A DNA stretch of 64,000 bases, from assembly GCF_000819785.1 (NCBI RefSeq), contig NZ_CDBK01000069.1:53106-117105 (forward strand). Reading direction: 5' to 3'. Numbering within the stretch: position 1 is the stretch's first letter; each line of letters opens with the position of its first letter. A program made the position numbers and the translations under genes. Under the pieces are notes generated by a model. The model saw only the letters and a list, made by a program, of their open reading frames with translations. It was not told where the DNA came from and ran no database searches. The stretch is from Aeromonas caviae (GTDB taxonomy: Bacteria; Pseudomonadota; Gammaproteobacteria; Enterobacterales; Aeromonadaceae). Positions 35,413 to 43,491 of this stretch are shown here, one piece after another.

Positions 35413-36600
35413 ATGATCATTCATCCCCAGATCCAGGGTTGTGTTGCCCGCAATTGCCACCCCATGGGTTGTCGCGCCGCCGTGCTGCAACAGATCGAAC
35501 AGGTGCGGGCGGCGGGGCCGTTCAACGGGCCGAAACGGGTGCTGGTGCTGGGGGCATCGTCCGGTTTCGGGCTGGCGTCCCGGATCGCGCTCACCTTCGG
35601 CGCCGGGGCCGATACCCTGGGCGTCTCGTTCGAGCGGGGTCCCTCCGACAAGGGGCTCGGCAGTGCTGGCTGGTACAACAACATCTGGTTTCGTCAGGCG
35701 GCGGAGCAAGCCGGTCGCATCGCCGTCAACCTGATCGGAGATGCCTTCTCCGACACCATGCGCCAGCAGGCCATCGACGTCATCCGCCAGCAGCTCGGGC
35801 AGGTGGATCTGGTGGTCTATTCACTGGCGAGCGGAGTCAGGGTGATGCCGGATGGCACACAGATACGCTCGGTGCTCAAGACCACAGGCCAGCCGCTGCA
35901 AGGCTGGGGGCTGGATCTGGAGCACGATGCGCTGGTGCAGCACTCGCTGGTGCCAGCCACCCCGGAGGAGATCCGCGACACCGTCACCGTGATGGGGGGA
36001 GAGGACTGGCAGCGCTGGATGCAGGCATTGCAGCAGGCGGATTGCCTGGCCCCCGGCGCCCGGACCGTTGCCTACTCCTATATCGGCCCCGAGTCCACCT
36101 ATCCCCTCTATCGGGACGGCACCATCGGCTATGCCAAGGAGCACCTGCACGCCACCGCCGAGACCATCAACCTACAACTTGCCGGGATCGGCGGTCATGC
36201 CTGGGTGTCGGTCTGCAAGGCGCTGGTGACCAAGGCGAGCGTGTTTATTCCGGTGCTGCCTGTCTATCTGGGCCTGTTGATGGGGGTGATGAAGGAGCGT
36301 GGTGTTCACGAGGGCTGCATCGAGCAGATGCAGCGGCTGTTTGCCGACAAGATGTACGGGCCCAGAGGGGTCGTCGCCGATGGCAACCGGCTGATCCGGA
36401 TGGATGACCACGAGCTTGAGCCAGCGGTGCAGGCCGCCGTCTCGGCACTCTGGCCCAAGGTGACGCCGGAGAACTTCCGCACCCTGGGGGATTTTGCAGG
36501 GTTGCGCCAGGAGTTCATGCAGCTCAACGGCTTCGAGCTGCCGGGGGTGGATTACGGTGCGCCGGTGAACGTGGCGTCACTCACTGAGCTGACGCCCTGA
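35413..36600 (+). CDS. fabV: FabV, NADH-dependent enoyl-ACP reductase
   Basis: A 395-residue short-chain-dehydrogenase-superfamily enzyme. N-terminal MIIHPQIQGCVARNCHPMGC is typical of FabV; dinucleotide site VLGASSGFGLASRIALTFGAGA; catalytic Tyr-X8-Lys in YRDGTIGYAK, the FabV signature spacing. It catalyses the last step of each fatty-acid elongation cycle and in this family is poorly inhibited by triclosan. The ATG at 35413 is chosen; the frame extends upstream 30 non-conserved codons. Convergent with the DGC gene. Confidence 0.96.
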   Translation: MIIHPQIQGCVARNCHPMGCRAAVLQQIEQVRAAGPFNGPKRVLVLGASSGFGLASRIALTFGAGADTLGVSFERGPSDKGLGSAGWYNNIWFRQAAEQAGRIAVNLIGDAFSDTMRQQAIDVIRQQLGQVDLVVYSLASGVRVMPDGTQIRSVLKTTGQPLQGWGLDLEHDALVQHSLVPATPEEIRDTVTVMGGEDWQRWMQALQQADCLAPGARTVAYSYIGPESTYPLYRDGTIGYAKEHLHATAETINLQLAGIGGHAWVSVCKALVTKASVFIPVLPVYLGLLMGVMKERGVHEGCIEQMQRLFADKMYGPRGVVADGNRLIRMDDHELEPAVQAAVSALWPKVTPENFRTLGDFAGLRQEFMQLNGFELPGVDYGAPVNVASLTELTP

Positions 36601-36618
36601 CACCCGCACGAGGGGGCA

Positions 36619-38415
36619 TCAGGCGACGTTGCAGGCCAGTTCAGGGGAAAGGTGGGGAGACTGGGCCAGCACGGTCTGGTTGCGCCCCTGGCGCTTCGCC
36701 TGATACATGGCCATGTCGGCCCGATGGATGAGCTGGCTCAGGCTGTCATCCTGCGTCGAGCGTTCCGCCACCCCGATGCTGATGGTCATGTGGGGGGCGG
36801 CCAGGTAGGCGATCCGGCTTCTCAGCTGCTCCGCCAGCCGCCAGCAGGTGGCCCCGTCCTGGGTCATGGCCACCAGAAATTCTTCCCCGCCCCAGCGCCC
36901 GATCAACTGCTGGTCCGGCGCCCAGTTCTTGAGCTCCCTGGCCAACTGCCGGATAGCCTGATCCCCCGCCTGGTGACCATGCTTGTCGTTGATCTGCTTG
37001 AAGTGATCGATGTCGATGATGAGCAGGGTCAGGGGCGTTTCGTGCAGCCACTGCTGGCCCAGTCTCTCCAGCAGGGCGCGCCGGTTGGGCAGCCCGGTCA
37101 GCTGATCGAAGGTGGCGAGCTTGTAGAGGTGGCGCGAGCTGCGGTGGAGCCTGCGGGTGGTGAGCCCGAGCAGGATCAGGGCGACGGCCAGCAGCACCAG
37201 CAGCAGCAATTGGTAGTAGCGGGCACTCTGCTGGTAGAGCAGTTGCTGGCGCTTGCTCTCGTTCTCCTGCTGCAACGCGCGATTGCTGGCCTCGCTGCGA
37301 GCCAGATCCATCTCGACCTGGAAGGCGGCCGCGTGCTGGCTCAGGGTCTGGTTGAAGTGCTGCTTGTAGTACTGCATGTAGCGGGTCATGGCCCCGTAGG
37401 CCTCGGGGTAGCGGCCCAGATCGGCCAGCAACCTGGCCTGCATCGCCCGACCATCCATGGAGAGAGGGGCGGTGTGCTCCATCAGCAGTTGCAGGGCCAG
37501 CTGCTTCTCGCCACGACCCAGCAGGGTTCTTGCCCTGATCTCGGTCAGACGGGAGGCCGCCTGCGGGCTATCCAGCCTGTCATAGATGGCTTGTGCCTCC
37601 TCCAGGCTGCGCCAGGCGGCGTGCCAGTCCGCCCGTGCGTTGAACACCATGGCCTGGTAGCCGAGGACGATGGCGCGATAGTGGGGTGACAGGCTCGGCG
37701 TGGCCAGCAGGGTATCGAGCAACTGGCTGGCTCTGGCAGGCTGGCCCATGTCGATGTAGAGCCTGGCCATGTTGGCCCGGATGATGGCCTGGCTGTTGGG
37801 TTCGTTGAGCTGCACCATCTGGCCGAGGGCATCCTGATAATAGGTCTCGGCCTCACGGTAGAGATTGAGGTCCGCATAGAGGTTGCCGAGGGTCATCAGC
37901 AGACGGCCGCACTGCAAGGTGGAGAGGATGGAACCCGGCTCTTTCTGCTTGAGGTGATAGGCGGTCTTGAGCTCGAGGATCGCCTCTTTCATCTGCTGGG
38001 TACGGTAGAGGGCGAGCCCGTTGAGGGCATGCCACTCCGAGACCTGCCTGGGGTGATGCCTGACCGCCGGCCAGAGCTGGGTGAGCAGCTCGAGCGCCTG
38101 ATCCGGCGTATCGGCATCCAGGGTCAGGGCAATCTGCTGCAACCGGAAGTCGAGCAGGCGCAGGGTCTCCTGCTGGGCATTGGCCAGACCCCGGGCGCGG
38201 GCATTGTCGCGCTGTGCCTGGGGATAGCGGCCTAGGGCTGCCTGGGCCAGGGACCTGGCGTAGAACAGTTCCATATCCTGCTGGGGACTGGCGTCGAGGC
38301 GCTGCAGATAGCCGACGGGATCGCGCGCCGCCTGCAATTCAGCCTCTTTCAGCAAGGAGGGAGCTGCCTGCAACTGGGTCATCCAGAGCAGCGCCAGTGC
38401 CATTATGAATCTCAT
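36619..38415 (-). CDS. TPR-containing membrane diguanylate cyclase
   Basis: A 598-residue protein: signal peptide (MRFIMALALLWMTQLQA), a periplasmic helical TPR-like sensor region (about 20-430, with several A-x-LY repeats such as GNLYADLNLYREAETYYQDALGQ), coiled-coil, one TM helix (QLLLLVLLAVALILLGL) and a C-terminal GGDEF domain with intact RWGGEEF and DIDHFKQINDKHGH. It should synthesise c-di-GMP in response to a periplasmic cue. ATG at 38415 chosen for the signal peptide. Divergent from ftnA. Confidence 0.9.
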   Translation of the reverse strand: MRFIMALALLWMTQLQAAPSLLKEAELQAARDPVGYLQRLDASPQQDMELFYARSLAQAALGRYPQAQRDNARARGLANAQQETLRLLDFRLQQIALTLDADTPDQALELLTQLWPAVRHHPRQVSEWHALNGLALYRTQQMKEAILELKTAYHLKQKEPGSILSTLQCGRLLMTLGNLYADLNLYREAETYYQDALGQMVQLNEPNSQAIIRANMARLYIDMGQPARASQLLDTLLATPSLSPHYRAIVLGYQAMVFNARADWHAAWRSLEEAQAIYDRLDSPQAASRLTEIRARTLLGRGEKQLALQLLMEHTAPLSMDGRAMQARLLADLGRYPEAYGAMTRYMQYYKQHFNQTLSQHAAAFQVEMDLARSEASNRALQQENESKRQQLLYQQSARYYQLLLLVLLAVALILLGLTTRRLHRSSRHLYKLATFDQLTGLPNRRALLERLGQQWLHETPLTLLIIDIDHFKQINDKHGHQAGDQAIRQLARELKNWAPDQQLIGRWGGEEFLVAMTQDGATCWRLAEQLRSRIAYLAAPHMTISIGVAERSTQDDSLSQLIHRADMAMYQAKRQGRNQTVLAQSPHLSPELACNVA

Positions 38416-38612
38416 TGAATCCTTTCCCCGACCAATGGCGCCATCATAATGGCTGATGTCACCTACACCATGTTTCTTTGCTTCTCTATAACCGTATGGG
38501 GGAGAGGATGAGGTGAAAAGTCGTCGCAACTGCGGGGTGCGTCGGTTGTCTCTGGTTGCGTCAGGATGCAACAGTGGCGACAATCGTGGGCAAATCACAG
38601 TGGAGAATCATC

Positions 38613-39137
38613 ATGTTGGCCAAAGCCATGATCGAGAAGTTGAACGAGCAGATTAATCTTGAATTCTATTCCTCCAACCTCTACCTGCAGATGAGCGCCT
38701 GGTGCGAGGACAAGGGCTTCGAGGGGGCCGCCACCTTCCTGCGCCAGCATGCGGTCGAGGAGCGCCAGCACATGGAGCGCCTGTTCACCTACGTGAGCGA
38801 GACCGGCGCCATGCCGGTGCTGGGGGCCATCGAAGCGCCTCCCCATGAATTCAAGTCCCTGGGTGACATCTTCCGCACCACCCTGGAGCACGAGTATCAC
38901 ATCACCAAGTGCATCAACGGTCTGGCCCACGTCGCCTTCACCACCCAGGATTACTCCACCTTCAACTTCCTGCAGTGGTACGTGGCCGAGCAGCACGAAG
39001 AGGAGAAGCTGTTCAAGAGCATCGTCGACCGTCTGAGCCTGGTGGGCGAGGATGGCAAGGGCCTCTATTTCATCGACAAGGAGCTGGCCGAGCTGGCCAA
39101 GGGCGCCCCGGCCAGCATCATGGACGGCAACGCCTGA
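38613..39137 (+). CDS. ftnA: Ferritin (non-haem iron storage)
   Basis: A 174-residue ferritin-like four-helix protein. Ferroxidase ligands Glu17, Glu50 and His53 ([11 protein letters not shown]) and further [10 protein letters not shown] and EQHEEEKLF helices are present; it matches bacterial FtnA, not the haem-binding Bfr. The ATG at 38613 follows GGAGA; the upstream frame to 38556 is not conserved. Two tandem terminators follow. Confidence 0.95.
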   Translation: MLAKAMIEKLNEQINLEFYSSNLYLQMSAWCEDKGFEGAATFLRQHAVEERQHMERLFTYVSETGAMPVLGAIEAPPHEFKSLGDIFRTTLEHEYHITKCINGLAHVAFTTQDYSTFNFLQWYVAEQHEEEKLFKSIVDRLSLVGEDGKGLYFIDKELAELAKGAPASIMDGNA

Positions 39138-39173
39138 TAGTCGTGGACACTTAGTGTTCAGTCAGTACAATGA

Positions 39174-39198
39174 CGGCCCCTTGTAAAGGGGCCGTTTT
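39174..39198 (+). terminator. ftnA terminator
   Basis: CGGCCCCTT / AAGGGGCCG with loop GTA and TTTT tail, 36 bp after the ftnA stop. Confidence 0.92.
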
Positions 39199-39250
39199 CT
39201 ATTTGCAGGTGTCCTTGTACCGCTGTGCTGGTGTCTGCCGGGTACAATCA

Positions 39251-39279
39251 CGGTCCTTTAAGGTAAAGGGGCCGTTTTT
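39251..39279 (+). terminator. Second, diverged copy of the ftnA terminator
   Basis: CGGTCCTTT / AAAGGGGCCG (two G-T pairs) with GTTTTT tail. The flanks GTACAAT-CACGG and GTACAAT-GACGG show it is a 77-bp-offset tandem copy of the first. It ends only 20 bp before the next gene's ATG. Confidence 0.78.
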
Positions 39280-39299
39280 CTTTTGATGGGTGAGTGACG

Positions 39300-40484
39300 A
39301 TGAAACAGGTGGATGTGGTGGTGATCGGTGCCGGGGCGGCCGGATTGATGTGTGCGGCCCAGGCTGGCTACCGGGGTCGCTCCGTGCTGGTGCTCGACAA
39401 CGCCAAGAAGCCGGGCCGCAAGATCCTCATCAGCGGCGGCGGTCGCTGCAACTTCACCAATCATCAGGCGGGTCCCCATGCCTTCCTTTCGGCCAACCCC
39501 CACTTCTGCAAATCGGCGCTGGCGCGCTATACCCAGCAGGATTTCATCGATCTGGTGGACAGGCACGGCCTGAACTACCACGAGAAGACGCTGGGCCAGC
39601 TCTTCTGCGACGAGAGCGCCAAGGATATCGTCGACATCCTGCTGACCGAGTGCGACTGGGCTGGCGTGACCCTGCAGTTCCAGACCGAGATCCTCACCGT
39701 CAGCAAGACAGATGAAGGCTTCGTGCTCGACACCAGCAAGGGGGAGATCGCCTGCTCGTCGCTGGTGGTCGCCACCGGCGGCCTCTCCATGCCGAAACTC
39801 GGTGCTACCCCTTACGGCTTCAAGCTGGCGGAGCAGTTCGGCCTCACCGTGTTGCCGACTCGCGCCGGGCTGGTGCCCTTTACCCTGCATCAGGCCGACA
39901 AGGAGGCCTTCGCCGATCTGGCGGGGGTCAGCCTGCCGGTGGCGGTGACCGCCGAGGATGGCACCCGCTTCAAGGAGGCCATGCTGTTCACCCATCGCGG
40001 CCTCTCCGGCCCCGCCATCCTGCAGATCTCCTCTTTCTGGCTGGCGGGGGAGAAGATCCACATCAACCTGCTGCCGGATCTCGACATTCCAGAGACCCTC
40101 AAGACCTGGGCCCAGGCCCATCCTGCCCAGGAGCTGAAAACCGTGCTGGGGCGCGAGCTGCCCAAGCGTTTCGTCGACAAGCTGGTGGAGCTGGGATGGC
40201 TGGTGAGCAAGCCGATGCGCCAGTACAACGAACGGGAGCTGGAGGCGGTGGCCACCCTGCTGGGGGATTGGCAGATCCTGCCCAACGGCACCGAAGGGTA
40301 TCGCACCGCCGAAGTGACCCTGGGGGGAGTGGATACCAACGCGCTCTCCTCCAAGACCATGGAGGCGCGCACCGTGCCCGGCCTCTACTTCATCGGCGAA
40401 GTGGTGGACGTGACCGGCTGGCTCGGTGGTTACAACTTCCAGTGGGCCTGGTCGTCGGGCTGGGTGGCAGGCCAGTACTGCTGA
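39300..40484 (+). CDS. YhiN/HI0933-family FAD-dependent oxidoreductase
   Basis: A 394-residue flavoprotein. FAD-binding VVVIGAGAAGLMCAAQAGYRG, the family motif GRKILISGGGRCNFTN, GGLSMPKLGATPYGF, and the C-terminal GEVVDVTGWLGGYNFQWAWSSG are diagnostic of the HI0933/BaiN-like group; cytosolic, substrate unknown. I use ATG 39300 rather than the GTG at 39294. Its leader contains the second terminator copy, and a decayed copy of its own C-terminal codons follows at 40531. Confidence 0.92.
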   Translation: MKQVDVVVIGAGAAGLMCAAQAGYRGRSVLVLDNAKKPGRKILISGGGRCNFTNHQAGPHAFLSANPHFCKSALARYTQQDFIDLVDRHGLNYHEKTLGQLFCDESAKDIVDILLTECDWAGVTLQFQTEILTVSKTDEGFVLDTSKGEIACSSLVVATGGLSMPKLGATPYGFKLAEQFGLTVLPTRAGLVPFTLHQADKEAFADLAGVSLPVAVTAEDGTRFKEAMLFTHRGLSGPAILQISSFWLAGEKIHINLLPDLDIPETLKTWAQAHPAQELKTVLGRELPKRFVDKLVELGWLVSKPMRQYNERELEAVATLLGDWQILPNGTEGYRTAEVTLGGVDTNALSSKTMEARTVPGLYFIGEVVDVTGWLGGYNFQWAWSSGWVAGQYC

Positions 40485-40530
40485 GGAATGCCGCGGCCCT
40501 GCGGTGAATGGTCCCGTCAGCGGCCTCTCG

Positions 40531-40580
40531 GGTGACAACTTCCAGTGGGCCCGGTCGTCGGGCTGGAGTGCTGACAAAGA
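40531..40580 (+). pseudogene. Relic copy of the yhiN-like 3' end
   Basis: GGTGACAACTTCCAGTGGGC and the following CGGTCGTCGGGCTGG repeat the 3' end of the gene above (40431-40465) at an offset of 103 bp. Within a 34-bp core only one or two bases differ, giving DNFQWARSSGW against YNFQWAWSSGW. The fragment is in an open frame to a stop at 40632 but has no start of its own. Confidence 0.8.
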
Positions 40581-40641
40581 GGCTCGGCGGATGAGTCCGA
40601 GCGGATCGGGCCGTGTCAGGCGGCCCGAGTGATGGAACCAG

Positions 40642-40668
40642 ACGCGGCCTGCTCAGGCCGCGTTTTTT
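40642..40668 (+). terminator. Terminator of the yhiN-like gene
   Basis: ACGCGGCCT / AGGCCGCGT with GCTC loop and a T6 tail, past the relic; faces fsr. Confidence 0.92.
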
Positions 40669-40697
40669 ATGGTCGGTCGCTGGTTGCCGCTTGGCCT

Positions 40698-41918
40698 CTA
40701 GCCTCTCCTGATATTGGGCAGGAAGGCGGTCAGCAGGCCAATAAGGGGCAGATAGGCGCAGACCTGATAGACGGTTTCGATGCTGGTGGCATCGGCCAAT
40801 CTGCCCAGCAGGGCGGCCCCTATCCCTCCCATGCCGAAGGCGAAGCCGAAGAAGAGGCCGGAAATGGTGCCGACCTTGCCGGGTACCAGATCCTGGGCGT
40901 AGACCAGGATGGCGGAGAAGGCCGACGCCAGGATGAGGCCGATGACGATCGACAGCACCGAGGTCCAGAACAGGTCGACGTGGGGCAGCAGCAGGGTGAA
41001 GGGAGCGACGCCGAGGATGGAGATCCAGATCACCCGCTTGCGACCGATGCGATCGCCGAGTGGCCCGCCGAGCACTGTCCCCGCCGCGACGGCAAACAGG
41101 AAGGCGAACAGATAGAGCTGGGCGCTCTCCAGCGACAGGTGGAACTTGTCCATCAGGTAGAAGGTGTAATAGCTGCTCAGGCTGGCCATGTAGAAGAACT
41201 TGGAGAACATCAGCAGACCGAGGATGGCCAGTGACCAGCCAATCTGGCGGCGGCTCAGGCCGGTGCCGGCATGTGCCTTCATCCGCCGATGGAAGCTGGC
41301 GGCATGGTGGCTGGACCAGCGGCCGACGAAGCTGAGCACGATGACCCCGATGAGTGCGAACAACGAGAACCAGGCCGCACTGCCCTGTCCCTTCGGCACG
41401 ATGATGAGCGCCGCGAGCAGGGGGCCGATGGCCGAACCCAGATTGCCGCCGATCTGGAACAGAGACTGGGCCAGACCGGGCTGGTTGCCGGCCGCCATGC
41501 GGGCGACCCGGGAGGATTCCGGGTGGAAGACGGAGGAGCCCATGCCGATCAGCATGGCCGACAACAGCACGGCGCCAAAGCTGCCTGCCTGCGACAGGTA
41601 GAGCAGCCCCACCAGCGTGAAGCCCATGCCCAGAGGCAGGGAGTAGGGCATGGGTCTGCGGTCGGTATAGAGGCCGATCAGCGGTTGCAGCAGCGAGGCC
41701 GTGAACTGGTAGGTGAGGGTGATGAGACCTATCTGGGTGAACGACAGATCGAGCCCCAGCTTCAGGAGGGGATAGATGGCCAGCAGTACCGACTGCATCA
41801 TGTCGTTCAACAGGTGCGAGAAGCTGATGGCGGCGATCACCGGATAAGCGGTGGTAGTCGGGTTGTCCACCGCGGGCGGGGCGGTGATCGGGGTGTCGGT
41901 ACTCAAGGTCTTGTCCAT
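40698..41918 (-). CDS. fsr: Fosmidomycin-resistance-type MFS transporter Fsr
   Basis: A 406-residue MFS exporter, the same length as E. coli Fsr. Signature stretches ISFSHLLNDMMQSVLLAIYP, GSSVFHPESSRVARMA, FSKFFYMASLSSYYTFYLM and LFFGFAFGMGGIGAALLG match closely. It exports fosmidomycin-like phosphonates in E. coli when overproduced; its natural substrate is unknown. The ATG at 41918 (MDKTLSTD) is chosen over the longer frame to 42023. Divergent from leuE over a 211-bp gap in which I see nothing definite. Confidence 0.95.
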   Translation of the reverse strand: MDKTLSTDTPITAPPAVDNPTTTAYPVIAAISFSHLLNDMMQSVLLAIYPLLKLGLDLSFTQIGLITLTYQFTASLLQPLIGLYTDRRPMPYSLPLGMGFTLVGLLYLSQAGSFGAVLLSAMLIGMGSSVFHPESSRVARMAAGNQPGLAQSLFQIGGNLGSAIGPLLAALIIVPKGQGSAAWFSLFALIGVIVLSFVGRWSSHHAASFHRRMKAHAGTGLSRRQIGWSLAILGLLMFSKFFYMASLSSYYTFYLMDKFHLSLESAQLYLFAFLFAVAAGTVLGGPLGDRIGRKRVIWISILGVAPFTLLLPHVDLFWTSVLSIVIGLILASAFSAILVYAQDLVPGKVGTISGLFFGFAFGMGGIGAALLGRLADATSIETVYQVCAYLPLIGLLTAFLPNIRRG

Positions 41919-42129
41919 GGCTGGGGGATCACTCCCTCTACCATGCCCTATCCCGGCGTATCTGGACATAACCAAAGTGGGCGAACGCCCGGATTGCGTT
42001 CGCGTGGCGCGCAGGCCGTTCATGCTGACGGCGTGTGGATGGCTGGTCAGATCTTGTGCTTGGCGCGGGGCGGATTAGTATAGAAGGCCTGCCGCCGTTA
42101 TCCGGCCCATCACTCGCCATGGAGGGAAC

Positions 42130-42768
42130 ATGTTCGAAAGCCTGGGTGTCATCAACGTCTGGACCTATCTGGTCGGTCTCTTCTTCATCATCATCGCCCC
42201 GGGCCCGAACTCCCTCTACGTGCTGCGAACCGGTGCCGTGCGCGGCATAGGCCCGGGTTATCGCGCCGCCCTCGGCGTCTTCGTCGGCGATGCCATCCTC
42301 ATTTTCTGCGCCTATCTGGGGATCGCGTCCCTCATTCGCACTACCCCATTGCTGTTTACTCTGGTGCGCTATCTGGGCGCCATCTACCTGCTTTATCTGG
42401 GGGTGAAGATCCTGCACGCGAACTTCATCGCCAAAAAGGCGGGACCGGCGTCCGAGATGGATCCCGGTGAGCGCTATTTTACCAAGGCCCTCACCCTGAG
42501 CCTCACCAATCCCAAGGCGATCCTGTTCTACGTCTCTTTCTTCGTGCAGTTCATCGACTTCAGCTATGCCCACACCTGGATCTCCTACCTGGTGCTGGCT
42601 GGCATGCTGGAAGCGATGAGCTTCGTCTACCTGACCCTGCTGATCTTCGGCGGTACCCTGATGGCCCGCTTTTTCCGTCAGCGCCAGACGGCGGCCCGTC
42701 TCGGCAACGGCCTTATCGGCCTCTTCTTCATGGGGTTTGCGGCCAGGCTGGCGACGCTCTCCTCCTGA
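42130..42768 (+). CDS. leuE: Leucine efflux protein LeuE
   Basis: A 212-residue, six-TM LysE/RhtB-family amino acid exporter. NVWTYLVGLFFIIIAPGPNSLYVL, GVFVGDAILIF, LSLTNPKAILFYVSFFVQFID and the terminal GLFFMGFAARLATLSS match E. coli LeuE end to end. GGAGGG lies 7 nt upstream of the ATG. Confidence 0.95.
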   Translation: MFESLGVINVWTYLVGLFFIIIAPGPNSLYVLRTGAVRGIGPGYRAALGVFVGDAILIFCAYLGIASLIRTTPLLFTLVRYLGAIYLLYLGVKILHANFIAKKAGPASEMDPGERYFTKALTLSLTNPKAILFYVSFFVQFIDFSYAHTWISYLVLAGMLEAMSFVYLTLLIFGGTLMARFFRQRQTAARLGNGLIGLFFMGFAARLATLSS

Positions 42769-42802
42769 CCCCGGGGATTGCTGACCGTCCGGTGTCGGGC
42801 AC

Positions 42803-43477
42803 CTAGTCTGGCCAGCAATCCTTGCCCACCGGGATGAAGCGGGACTGGTAGACGATGAGCTTCTGGTTGCCCGGCTGATTGATCCCGGGATTGTGGTAGG
42901 TCTCCCCGGGCAGCAGGTACTTGCTGTCCGCCTCGCTGTCCGCCTGCTGGCAGCCCCGTTTTACCATGAACTCGAAATAGGTGTTGCCGGTATTGGTGAT
43001 GGTGCTCTGTGCCGGGTCCAACTGGTATGCAAAACGTGACTGACGCGGACGCACCACCAGGATGGACTGCAGGGCCAGTTTCACCTCGACGGTTCCCTGG
43101 TGCTGCGTCTGGCTGCCTTCATCCACCTGGGCTGCTGGTGACTCGGTGAAGGTGATGCGGTAGTAACGCTCATGGTCATCGGCGAGCCCCTTGTAGTAGA
43201 ACTTGACGTTCTGGGCATGTCTGGCGTGCAGGGTGAAGCGCCTGGGGGCAAACAGCAGCTCACCGGGGACGGTGGGCAGTGTCCTGCCTCTGGCCGTGGG
43301 GTCGCTGATTTTTTCCATCTGTATGTCGTACAGCTTGGGTGAAGCACTGTTGTTGGTCAGGGTTCTGGTAATGAACTCCTGCTCTGGCGCCATGGCAAGA
43401 GTCATGGCGCCGATGTCGAGGGCGGCGGCCTGTGAGGCCAGCAAGCCGCCCAGCAAGGGCCAAAGTAGACGATGCAT
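42803..43477 (-). CDS. ecpE: EcpE-like second pilus chaperone
   Basis: A 224-residue exported chaperone: signal peptide (MHRLLWPLLGGLLASQAAA), immunoglobulin-like donor strand region (ITRTLTNNSASPKLYDIQMEKI), and FTLHARHAQNVKFYYKGLADDHERYYRI of the alternate (ECP/alpha) chaperone class. It delivers pilus subunits to the usher. The ATG at 43477 is preferred because GGAG sits 6-7 nt upstream; ATG 43489 is also in frame. Last gene of ecpABCDE, 14 bp after ecpD. Confidence 0.85.
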   Translation of the reverse strand: MHRLLWPLLGGLLASQAAALDIGAMTLAMAPEQEFITRTLTNNSASPKLYDIQMEKISDPTARGRTLPTVPGELLFAPRRFTLHARHAQNVKFYYKGLADDHERYYRITFTESPAAQVDEGSQTQHQGTVEVKLALQSILVVRPRQSRFAYQLDPAQSTITNTGNTYFEFMVKRGCQQADSEADSKYLLPGETYHNPGINQPGNQKLIVYQSRFIPVGKDCWPD

Positions 43478-43491
43478 GTTGTACTCCATGG

